From Brotonthovivens ammoniilytica (lineage in GTDB: Bacteria > Bacillota > Clostridia > Lachnospirales > Lachnospiraceae): DNA of 64,000 bases. The stretch covers positions 248,001 to 312,000 of the forward strand of contig NZ_JAOQJQ010000002.1 of NCBI RefSeq assembly GCF_025566885.1. The letters run 5' to 3'. The notes below the pieces were generated by a model that was not told the DNA's origin, did no database searches, and saw nothing but the letters and a program-made list of their open reading frames with translations. This document shows, piece after piece, positions 8,498-15,577 of this stretch. The translations under genes and the position numbers were made by a program. How positions within the stretch are numbered: position 1 is the first letter of the stretch; the number at the start of each line of letters is the position of its first letter.

Positions 8498-9118
8498 TTG
8501 GAAGAAGTACGTTACATGATTTCGGATGCAGCGAACCTGCTTCATGTGGAATCACATGTGTTACGTTATTGGGAAGAAGAATTAGAGCTTGAAATACCAA
8601 GAAATGAAATGGGTCACCGTTACTATACAGAAGAGAATATTATTCAATTTGAAAAAATCCGAAAATTAAAAGAGGAGGGATATCAGCTGAAGGCAATAAA
8701 AATGCTTGTACATAATACAAATCCTCAGATACCGGACGAGCTTAAGACCACAGAAGTCGTGTCCAAAGCTCAGACGGAAACCGCCTGTGTGCAGACCAAA
8801 ACAGATCCCGGGATGTCAAAACTGGATCAGTTTCAGCTTTTAATGACCCGGATTGTCAGAGACGCTATTGCAGAAAATAACCATGAACTGGGAAGAGAAG
8901 TCAGCACCCAGGTAGGGGATAAAGTAATCAAAGAGATGAATTATCTGATGAGGGAGCGGGAAGAACAGGAAGAAGAACGATTCCGGAAACTGGATGAGGC
9001 GATTCGCATCAGACAGAAACGAATGCGGCGGCAGAAAAAGGAGAAGAAGGTTAAATGCCGCAGGGGGGACAAGCCCGGTAAACTTCGTCTTGAACCCCAG
9101 GAAAGTACTTTATCCTAG
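8498..9118 (+). CDS. MerR-family transcriptional regulator
   Basis: A 206-residue protein with an N-terminal MerR-type winged helix (about 4-70: MISDAANLLHVESHVLRYWEEE, then GHRYYTEENIIQFEKIRKLKEEGYQLKAIK). The remainder (about 85-206) is a helical, highly charged tail predicted to form coiled coil, rich in Glu/Arg/Lys (MREREEQEEERFRK). There is no metal- or drug-binding cysteine motif like those of MerR or SoxR, so the effector is unknown; related proteins with coiled-coil tails include chromosome-organising RacA-type proteins. Translation starts at TTG 8498 after AAAGGAGG (8483-8490). It is monocistronic, with its own promoter and the terminator at 9162. Confidence 0.8.
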   Translation: MEEVRYMISDAANLLHVESHVLRYWEEELELEIPRNEMGHRYYTEENIIQFEKIRKLKEEGYQLKAIKMLVHNTNPQIPDELKTTEVVSKAQTETACVQTKTDPGMSKLDQFQLLMTRIVRDAIAENNHELGREVSTQVGDKVIKEMNYLMREREEQEEERFRKLDEAIRIRQKRMRRQKKEKKVKCRRGDKPGKLRLEPQESTLS

Positions 9119-9161
9119 AGGGAAGCGGACAAGTTCTGCCGGAAATGGATTTAGAATAGCA

Positions 9162-9213
9162 GCATAAAATAATGGACGGTTCAGTATTTGCTGGGCCGTC
9201 CATTATTTTATGC
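9162..9213. terminator. Long bidirectional terminator hairpin
   Basis: Perfect 18-bp arms: GCATAAAATAATGGACGG (9162-9179) and its complement at 9196-9213, with A/T tracts on both flanks. It can end the MerR gene transcript and insulate the ferredoxin gene opposite. Confidence 0.88.
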
Positions 9214-9244
9214 TATAGAAAAGTTTTGTGAACTTCTCTGTTTT

Positions 9245-9323
9245 TAAAGTATAAAAATCCGCAGGTATCTATCGGAGACAGTATAAAAAATAACCATCAC
9301 TGTCTGACGATAAATACCTGCGG
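9245..9323 (-). terminator. Ferredoxin gene terminator (minus strand)
   Basis: Interrupted long hairpin with arms 9259-9282 and 9299-9323 (CCGCAGGTAT...ATACCTGCGG, then TATCG/CGATA and AGACAGT/ACTGTCT). On the minus strand a T-rich run follows. A smaller hairpin CCCTCAG/CTGAGGG (9331-9346) lies between this and the gene. Confidence 0.75.
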
Positions 9324-9379
9324 AACAGGTCCCTCAGCCCTGAGGGAAAAGCGGAAGGAACCGCCTTATTTAGTATGTA

Positions 9380-9550
9380 TTATTCAGCTGCAATAGCGCC
9401 TACTGGACATCCATCTGCACAAGAACCGCAGTCGATGCAGGAACCAGCATCAATTACATACTGAGAATCTCCTTCTGCAATAGCGCCTACTGGACATGTG
9501 CCAGCGCAGGCTCCACAGTTGATACAAGAATCTGAAATTACGTATGCCAT
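9380..9550 (-). CDS. 2[4Fe-4S] ferredoxin
   Basis: A clostridial-type ferredoxin of 56 residues with two CxxCxxCxxxCP motifs (CINCGACAGTCP and CIDCGSCADGCP), each followed by VGAIA. It is a low-potential electron carrier, plausibly serving hydrogenase, pyruvate:ferredoxin oxidoreductase or the dehydratase activases. An ATG at 9577 is in frame, but AAAGGAGG directly upstream of ATG 9550 and the family length select 9550. The two halves share an identical 23-bp stretch (9388-9410 and 9475-9497) with an 87-bp period, showing the ancestral half-molecule duplication unusually well at the DNA level. Monocistronic. Confidence 0.95.
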   Translation of the reverse strand: MAYVISDSCINCGACAGTCPVGAIAEGDSQYVIDAGSCIDCGSCADGCPVGAIAAE

Positions 9551-9723
9551 CGGTTTTTCCTCCTTTAAAATAAACAATCTTTATCAGCAAGCTTTTAAGC
9601 TTAAAGCTTATTCTAATACAAATAGATTGGAAATGCAAGGACTTTGAAATAGAAATTACTGTAGAAAAATAATCAATAAGGAATGGAAAAAATATGGATA
9701 ATTCAGGAAAAAATATAGATTTT

Positions 9724-9753
9724 ATTGCGGCTTTTTCAGGCCTGTGCTAGAAT
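9724..9753 (+). promoter_or_regulatory. Promoter of the B12-riboswitch operon
   Basis: TTGCGG (9724-9729), 18-bp spacer, extended -10 TGC-TAGAAT (9745-9753). The expected transcription start is just before the riboswitch. Confidence 0.65.
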
Positions 9754-9765
9754 AAATGAAAATTG

Positions 9766-9990
9766 AATCAGGCATCCGGTGCCGTTGTCGAAAGAAACAT
9801 CAAAGACAATAGTTAAAAGGGAAACAGGTGTAAATCCTGTACGATCTCGTCACTGTAAATAGGGAGTGCCAGGCCATGTGTATTACACAGTCACTGATTA
9901 ATCGGGAAGGCGGCTTGGTATGAGGATCTATAAGTCAGGAAACCTGCCGGCTGCTGGTACGGGAACAGGGGTTCCAGATCACGAGTAATT
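9766..9990 (+). promoter_or_regulatory. Cobalamin riboswitch
   Basis: The conserved B12 box AAGTCAGGAAACCTGCC (9932-9948) is intact, preceded by the core motif GGGAAACAGGTGTAAATCC (about 9819-9838) and TCACTGTAAATAGGGA (about 9850-9865). The order and spacing fit class-I cobalamin aptamers. The intrinsic terminator at 10021 suggests transcriptional control: cobalamin bound gives termination. It governs the chelatase and transporter operon from 10200 to 15515. Confidence 0.95.
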
Positions 9991-10020
9991 GGTTGTACCG
10001 GATAAAATTCAGAAGTCGTG

Positions 10021-10054
10021 AAACCTTTTGCCATACCCGCAAAAGGTTTTTGTT
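10021..10054 (+). terminator. Riboswitch expression-platform terminator
   Basis: AAACCTTTTGC (10021-10031) pairs with GCAAAAGGTTT (10039-10049), followed by TTTGTTT, and sits between the aptamer and the first gene of the operon. Confidence 0.85.
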
Positions 10055-10199
10055 TACTTTATAGGATATTTTTTCAGGAGTTTTAGCTGTTGTATGATTC
10101 TGGTGATGTGGACGCCATGTTTTCGGACTTCAATTTTTATATTCTCATCATAGACAATGGGATGGACGACAGATTCATTCCAGGATAAGGAGGAAAAAG

Positions 10200-11204
10200 A
10201 TGAAGAAGAGAAAACTTATGACAGTGCTTGCCGGAGTGGGGGTGGCAGCTTTTATGCTTGCCGGCTGCGGTGACAAGAAAACAGAACCTGCCAATGCAGA
10301 TGCTTCAGCGTCAAAGGAGCAGACAAGCGAAGCAGCGCCGGAGCAGGAAGATGAGGAAAATTACAATACAGGAGACGCATCTCTTGACAACACAAGAAAT
10401 CAGGATGAGATCGGGGAAAAAGAGCTTCTGGTTGTAAGTTTCGGGACAAGCTATAATGACAACCGCCGTCTGACAGTAGGAGCCATTGAAAACAGTCTGG
10501 AAGAAAAATTCCAGGATTACTCAGTAAGAAGAGGTTTTACAAGCCAGATTATTATTGATCATGTAAAATCAAGAGATAACGTTGCCATTGATAATGTAAA
10601 AGAAGCTCTTGACCGTGCGGTAAACAATAAAGTAAAAACATTAGTTATCCAGCCGACACATTTGATGGATGGTTTGGAATATAATGATGTTGTGGATGAA
10701 GTAGCAGGATATACAGATTCCTTTGACCAGATCGCAATCGGCAAACCATTGCTGTCAAGTGATGAAGATTTTAATGCGGTAATCAAAGCCATTACAGAGG
10801 ATACTAAAGCATATGATGACGGTGAGACTGCAATCTGTTTTATGGGACATGGAACTGAGGCTGAATCTAATCAGGTATATTCCAAAATGCAGACAATGCT
10901 GAACGATGCAGGATATAAAAATTATTATGTAGGAACAGTGGAAGCTGCCCCATCTTTGGATGATGTACTTGCATCTGTGAAAAAAGGAAACTATAAACGG
11001 GTGGTTCTTCAGCCATTAATGATTGTCGCAGGTGATCATGCCAACAATGATATGGCCGGTGGAGAAGCAGATTCCTGGAAGAGTACATTTGAAAAAGAAG
11101 GTTATCAGGTAGAGACCGTACTGAAAGGTCTTGGTGAGCTTCCGGCTGTCCAGGAAATTTTTGCAGAACATGCCCAGGCAGCTATAGACAGTTTGAAAAA
11201 ATAA
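10200..11204 (+). CDS. Lipoprotein CbiK-type sirohydrochlorin cobaltochelatase
   Basis: 334 residues. A lipoprotein signal (MLAGC, lipidated C23) and an acidic low-complexity linker (24-70) precede a complete CbiK-like class-II chelatase domain. CbiK enzymes insert Co2+ into sirohydrochlorin for anaerobic B12 synthesis, normally in the cytosol. The metal-site residues appear kept: H154 in QPTHLMDG, H217 in FMGHGTEAES and H280 in IVAGDHANND, plus the opening VSFGTSYNDNRR. Sitting outside the membrane and ahead of a BtuFCD-type importer under a B12 riboswitch, it may bind or metallate tetrapyrroles or deliver cobalt/corrinoid to the transporter. Domain and location are read from sequence; the role is inference. 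The ribosome binding site is AAGGAGG before ATG 10200. Confidence 0.9.
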   Translation: MKKRKLMTVLAGVGVAAFMLAGCGDKKTEPANADASASKEQTSEAAPEQEDEENYNTGDASLDNTRNQDEIGEKELLVVSFGTSYNDNRRLTVGAIENSLEEKFQDYSVRRGFTSQIIIDHVKSRDNVAIDNVKEALDRAVNNKVKTLVIQPTHLMDGLEYNDVVDEVAGYTDSFDQIAIGKPLLSSDEDFNAVIKAITEDTKAYDDGETAICFMGHGTEAESNQVYSKMQTMLNDAGYKNYYVGTVEAAPSLDDVLASVKKGNYKRVVLQPLMIVAGDHANNDMAGGEADSWKSTFEKEGYQVETVLKGLGELPAVQEIFAEHAQAAIDSLKK

Positions 11205-11265
11205 AGATATGTAAACGGTGCCCTGTGAAAGCTTCGCAGGGCACTGCACAGTAATAGAGGTAATT

Positions 11266-12183
11266 ATGAAAAGAATAAAAGTATTGATATTGGTATCCGC
11301 ATTATCGGCAGTTTGGCTGATGGGGGGATGCGGAAATGAAAAAAAAGATACGGCAGGCAGTCTGTCACAGCAGCAGGATGAAGCAAAAGATACAGAAAAC
11401 AGCCAGGTGGCATCCTCTAAGGACATGGCAAAAAAGCAGGATGTTGGAACCGCAGATATGAAGGCTGTAAAGGCTTCACAGCTAAAAGAGGGAGAATATG
11501 AAATCGCGGTAGATTCTAGTTCTTCCATGTTTAAAATTACTTCCTGCACATTAACTGTGAAAGACGGAAAAATGAAAGCAGTAATGACAATGAGTGGAAC
11601 CGGGTATCTGAAACTGTTTATGGGTACCGGAGAAGAGGCAGTAAATGCGTCGGAGGAAGAATTTATACCATTTAAAGAAAATTCAGAGGGGATTCATTCA
11701 TTTGAAGTGCCGGTAGAAGCGCTGGACCAGAAGCTTGACTGTGCAGCCTTCAGTAAAAATAAAGAAAAATGGTATGACCGTGAATTGGTTTTCAGGGCGG
11801 ATTCTCTGCCGACAGAAGCATTTACAGAAGGTGCATTAACCACAGCTGAAAGCCTGAACCTGAAAGATGGCAGCTATACCGGAAATGTTAAGCTGGAAGG
11901 CGGTTCCGGCAGAGCCAGTGTAGAATCACCGGCCCAATTGCAGGTAAAAGACGGGAAGGTTACTGCAAAGATCGTATGGAGCAGTTCTAATTATGATTAT
12001 ATGAAGGTTGACGGAGAGAAATTTGAGCAGATTAATACAGAAGGAAATTCTGCCTTTGAAATTCCTGTCAGCTGTTTTGACCGAAAGATTGCCGTTATTG
12101 CAGATACAATTGCCATGAGTGAACCTCATGAAATTGATTATACACTTACGTTTGATTCTGAATCATTAAAAAAGGCTGAATAA
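11266..12183 (+). CDS. Repeat lipoprotein of the cobalamin operon
   Basis: A 305-residue secreted lipoprotein (LMGGC, lipidated C22) with a charged linker and two related beta-rich modules of about 110 residues. Module 1 begins LKEGEYEIAVDSSSS and module 2 LKDGSYTGNVKLEGG; each continues through VKDGKMKAV / VKDGKVTAK, a Y(L/M)K segment, and FE(V/I)PV. Such tandem sandwich modules suggest ligand binding at the cell surface, loosely recalling NEAT haem-binding domains, but I cannot name the family. An earlier GTG at 11218 is possible, though ATG 11266 precedes the signal peptide and follows AGAGG. The stop overlaps the next ATG (TAATG), so it is translationally coupled to the binding protein. 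Confidence 0.75.
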   Translation: MKRIKVLILVSALSAVWLMGGCGNEKKDTAGSLSQQQDEAKDTENSQVASSKDMAKKQDVGTADMKAVKASQLKEGEYEIAVDSSSSMFKITSCTLTVKDGKMKAVMTMSGTGYLKLFMGTGEEAVNASEEEFIPFKENSEGIHSFEVPVEALDQKLDCAAFSKNKEKWYDRELVFRADSLPTEAFTEGALTTAESLNLKDGSYTGNVKLEGGSGRASVESPAQLQVKDGKVTAKIVWSSSNYDYMKVDGEKFEQINTEGNSAFEIPVSCFDRKIAVIADTIAMSEPHEIDYTLTFDSESLKKAE

Positions 12184-13358
12184 TGAAAAAAATACATATA
12201 TTTGTTCTGTGTCTGATGGCAGGAATTTTGATATTGTTTTGTGGAGCCTGTGCAAATCAGAATACGGAGCATTCTGACCGGAAGGGCAAAAATGAAGCCT
12301 CTTCCATAAGCTTTAGCGAGCTGGAGCTGGACCACAGTCTGCCTTTGCAGTATGCTGCACAATTTTCGGTAGATTATTATACCGGAGGCTATGCTCTGGT
12401 TGATATTACAGAGGGCGGCCGGTTTCTTGTAGTGCCGGAGGGAAAACCTGTTCCCGAAGATATGGAAGAAGATATTGTAGTACTTAAGCAGCCCCTGGAT
12501 CATATTTATCTTGTGGCTACTTCTGCCATGGATTTTTTCAGGGCGCTGGAAGGGATTGACCAAATCACTCTATCAGGTACTGATGCAGACGGCTGGTATA
12601 TAGATGAGGCAAAGGAGGCCCTTAAAGAGGGCCGCATGGAATATGCGGGAAAGTATAATGCGCCGGATTACGAACTGATCTTGGATAAAAAATGCAGCCT
12701 GGCAGTGGAATCAACGATGATCTATCATAATCCTGAGGTAAAAGAAAAGCTGGAGGATTTTGGCATTCCTGTGCTGGTAGAGCGTTCCAGCTATGAAGGG
12801 CACCCTCTTGGAAGAATGGAATGGATTAAGCTGTACGCCGTACTATTGGGAAAGGAAGATCTGGCGGAGACTTATTTTAATGAGCAGATTGCCAGTGTGG
12901 AGAAAATACTTTCTGAAGAAAACACAGGTAAAACGGCAGCTTTCTTTTATATAAGCTCCAATGGCTACGTGAATGTTAGAAAATCCGGAGATTATGTTTC
13001 AAAAATGATCGAACTGGCCGGAGGAAAGTATATCTTTCAGAATCTGGGAGACGGGGAAAACGCCCTTTCTACCATGAATATGCAGATGGAAAAATTCTAT
13101 GCTGATGCGAAAGATGCAGATTATCTGATCTATAACAGTACAATTGAAGGGGAACTGAAATCTTTGGATGAACTGCTGGATAAAAGTGAGCTTCTTTCGG
13201 ATTTCAAAGCGGTTAAGAATGGAAATGTCTGGTGTACCGGAAAAAATTTGTTTCAGGAGACCACCGGACTTTCGGATATGATTGTAGATATCCATCGAAT
13301 GCTGACAGACGACGATCCAGAATTAACAGAGTTAACCTATATGCACCGGCTGAAGTAA
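12183..13358 (+). CDS. ABC transporter substrate-binding lipoprotein (BtuF/FecB-like)
   Basis: 391 residues with a lipoprotein signal (C23 after CGA) and a class-III periplasmic-binding fold. The typical long-helix architecture shows in the lobes: DHIYLVATSAMDFFRALEGIDQITLSG and later YVSKMIELAGGKYIF, then VKNGNVWCTG near the C terminus. It captures a metal chelate, here probably a corrinoid or cobalt-tetrapyrrole because of the upstream riboswitch. The start overlaps the preceding stop by one base; the permease starts 12 bp downstream. The family also handles haem and ferric siderophores, so the ligand is inferred from regulation. Confidence 0.9.
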   Translation: MKKIHIFVLCLMAGILILFCGACANQNTEHSDRKGKNEASSISFSELELDHSLPLQYAAQFSVDYYTGGYALVDITEGGRFLVVPEGKPVPEDMEEDIVVLKQPLDHIYLVATSAMDFFRALEGIDQITLSGTDADGWYIDEAKEALKEGRMEYAGKYNAPDYELILDKKCSLAVESTMIYHNPEVKEKLEDFGIPVLVERSSYEGHPLGRMEWIKLYAVLLGKEDLAETYFNEQIASVEKILSEENTGKTAAFFYISSNGYVNVRKSGDYVSKMIELAGGKYIFQNLGDGENALSTMNMQMEKFYADAKDADYLIYNSTIEGELKSLDELLDKSELLSDFKAVKNGNVWCTGKNLFQETTGLSDMIVDIHRMLTDDDPELTELTYMHRLK

Positions 13359-13370
13359 GGGGGATGTCAG

Positions 13371-14390
13371 ATGGCAAAAAAAATGCAGATAAGATATACG
13401 ATATCTTTTATGATATTGGCAGTTTTGCTGCTGCTTTTATTTTTGTGGAACGTAAATTCCGGAAGCACCAGCCTTACAGCGGGAGAAATATTTGGCATTA
13501 TTCTGAGAAAGGCCGGGGATGAGACTGCCGTGCGGATTATCTGGGATATTCGTCTCCCAAGAGTGCTGGCTGTAATTATTCTTGGCGGGGCCCTGTCCGT
13601 TTCGGGATTTCTTTTGCAGACATTTTTTAATAATCCCATTGCAGGACCTTTTGTACTTGGGATTTCCTCAGGAGCCAAGCTTGTTGTATCACTGGTAATG
13701 ATTTTTCTGCTGAGTAAAGGATTAACTTCCGGGTCCGGGATTATGATACTGGCCGCGTTTGCGGGGGCAATGATTTCTATGGGATTTATACTGCTGATTT
13801 CCAATAAAGTACACCGGATGTCCCTGCTTGTTATCTGCGGAATTATGATTGGATATATCTGTTCTGCAATTACGGATTTTGTAGTTACGTTTGCGGATGA
13901 TTCTAATATTGTCAATCTTCACAACTGGTCTATGGGAAGTTTTTCGGGAATGTCATGGGAGAATATCCGGGTGATGTCTGTGGTGGCCTTAGGGGCGCTG
14001 CTGCTGACTTTTTTGATGTCAAAGCCTATCAGCGCCTATCAGCTGGGTGAAGTATATGCACGGAATATGGGGGTTAATATCCGGGTATTCCGGATTCTTC
14101 TAATCCTTTTATCCAGCATTTTGTCTGCGTGTGTAACAGCATTTGCAGGTCCTATTTCCTTTGTGGGAATTGCAGTCCCCCATCTTGTAAAAAATCTTTT
14201 AAAAACGGCGAAGCCGATTTTGATTATTCCGGCCTGTTTTCTAGGTGGAGCTGTTTTCTGTCTGTTCTGTGATCTCATTGCCAGAGTTGTTTTTGCTCCC
14301 ACAGAACTCAGTATTAGTTCAGTGACAGCCGTATTTGGAGCTCCTGTAGTTATATATATGATGATCCGGCAGAAAACAAAAACAGGATAG
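13371..14390 (+). CDS. FecCD/BtuC-family ABC transporter permease
   Basis: A polytopic protein of 339 residues with about nine or ten membrane helices, as in BtuC. Family signatures are RLPRVLAVIILGGALSVSGFLLQ near residue 60-85, NPIAGPFVLGISSGAKL, and the cytoplasmic coupling helix region LGEVYARNMGVNIRVFR followed by GPISFVGIAVPHLVKNLL. It forms the membrane channel for the binding protein upstream and ATPase downstream (6-18 bp gap). AAGGGGG precedes the ATG at 13371. Confidence 0.93.
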   Translation: MAKKMQIRYTISFMILAVLLLLLFLWNVNSGSTSLTAGEIFGIILRKAGDETAVRIIWDIRLPRVLAVIILGGALSVSGFLLQTFFNNPIAGPFVLGISSGAKLVVSLVMIFLLSKGLTSGSGIMILAAFAGAMISMGFILLISNKVHRMSLLVICGIMIGYICSAITDFVVTFADDSNIVNLHNWSMGSFSGMSWENIRVMSVVALGALLLTFLMSKPISAYQLGEVYARNMGVNIRVFRILLILLSSILSACVTAFAGPISFVGIAVPHLVKNLLKTAKPILIIPACFLGGAVFCLFCDLIARVVFAPTELSISSVTAVFGAPVVIYMMIRQKTKTG

Positions 14391-14408
14391 ACAAGGGTGG
14401 AAGAGCGG

Positions 14409-15515
14409 ATGAATGATTATTTTATATATACGGATAAAATGACAGTGGGATATTCCGGTAAACCTTTGATTAAAGATATCGAAATACGGGTAAATAAAGG
14501 AGAAATATTAACCTTAATCGGACCCAACGGGGCAGGAAAGTCTACCATTCTGAAAAGTATTACAAGGCAGCTGGGATTGATTGCAGGAACCGTTTATCTG
14601 GATGGAAAAACAATGGAGAGAATGACAGATAAAGAAGTATCCAGGAAACTTTCGGTAGTTATGACAGAACGGTTAAACCCGGAGCTGATGACCTGCGAAG
14701 ATGTAGTAGGAACCGGACGTTATCCCTATACTGGCAGGCTTGGAATTTTGAGTGATACAGACAGAATGAAGGTTCGCGAGGCAATGGAAATGGTACATGC
14801 CAGGGAATTGGCTGACTGTGATTTTACGCAGATCAGTGATGGACAGCGTCAGCGGATTCTGCTGGCCAGGGCGATCTGCCAGGAACCGGAGATTATTGTG
14901 CTGGATGAACCTACCTCCTTTTTGGATATCAGACATAAGCTGGAGCTTTTGACAATATTAAAGCAAATGGTCAGTGAGAGAAATGTAGCTGTTATTATGT
15001 CTTTACATGAATTGGATCTTGCCCAGAAAATTTCGGATCTTGTTGTATGTGTAAACGGAAATAAAATAGAACGATACGGAAGTCCAGAGGATATTTTTTC
15101 CGGACATTATATCAGTGAATTGTATCACGTTACAAGAGGAAGCTATAATGAAGCCTTTGGCTGTCTGGAGCTGGAGGCGCCCAAAGGCAAAGCAGAGGTA
15201 TTCGTAATTGGAGGAAATGGCAGCGGTATTGCGCTTTACCGGAAGCTTCAGAGAAGGGGAATACCATTTGCCGTGGGAATTTTACACGAAAATGATGTGG
15301 ATTATCAGGTTGCCAAAGCGCTGGCATCTCAGGTAATATCCGTAAAAGCGTTTGAGCCTATTGATGAAAAAGCCTTTCAGCAGGCAGCGGCTGTTCTGGA
15401 ACAGTGTGGGGAAGTGTATTGCTGTCTTACAGAGTATGGAACCATGAATCAGAGAAACAGAGAACTAAAGGAATATGCCAGTGAGAAGCAGCTGTTAAAA
15501 GAGTACCGGAAATGA
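14409..15515 (+). CDS. ABC transporter ATP-binding protein with extra C-terminal domain
   Basis: A BtuD/FecE-type ATPase: Walker A GPNGAGKST, Q loop (VVMTERLN region), signature QISDGQRQR where the usual LSGGQ is ISDGQ, Walker B IIVLDEPTSFLD and switch His in SLHELDLAQ. It should power the permease upstream. After the ATPase (ending about residue 250) comes a further segment of about 110 residues, beginning KAEVFVIGGNGSGIALYRKLQRRG and continuing PFAVGILHENDVDYQVAKALASQ, which reads as a Rossmann-like regulatory domain. BtuD proteins normally end near 250-260 residues. A GTG at 14397 is an alternative start; I prefer ATG 14409. The gene ends the riboswitch operon. Confidence 0.9.
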   Translation: MNDYFIYTDKMTVGYSGKPLIKDIEIRVNKGEILTLIGPNGAGKSTILKSITRQLGLIAGTVYLDGKTMERMTDKEVSRKLSVVMTERLNPELMTCEDVVGTGRYPYTGRLGILSDTDRMKVREAMEMVHARELADCDFTQISDGQRQRILLARAICQEPEIIVLDEPTSFLDIRHKLELLTILKQMVSERNVAVIMSLHELDLAQKISDLVVCVNGNKIERYGSPEDIFSGHYISELYHVTRGSYNEAFGCLELEAPKGKAEVFVIGGNGSGIALYRKLQRRGIPFAVGILHENDVDYQVAKALASQVISVKAFEPIDEKAFQQAAAVLEQCGEVYCCLTEYGTMNQRNRELKEYASEKQLLKEYRK

Positions 15516-15517
15516 GA

Positions 15518-15546
15518 TTGACAGCCTGTTTTACCGTTGATATAAT
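15518..15546 (+). promoter_or_regulatory. Perfect consensus sigma-A promoter
   Basis: TTGACA (15518-15523), exactly 17 bp, TATAAT (15541-15546), immediately after the importer ATPase gene. It makes the genes from 15578 a separate, probably strongly expressed unit not dependent on the B12 riboswitch. Confidence 0.9.
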
Positions 15547-15577
15547 TTGGTATACCATGAAAGAAGGTTCATAGCAT

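Noticed and set aside
11016..11549. 177-codon minus-strand frame across two lipoprotein genes
   Set aside because: It is antisense to two well-supported genes and spans their junction; codon pattern is a shadow.
13367..13915. 182-codon minus-strand frame inside the permease gene
   Set aside because: Antisense shadow of a clear FecCD permease, with low-complexity translation.
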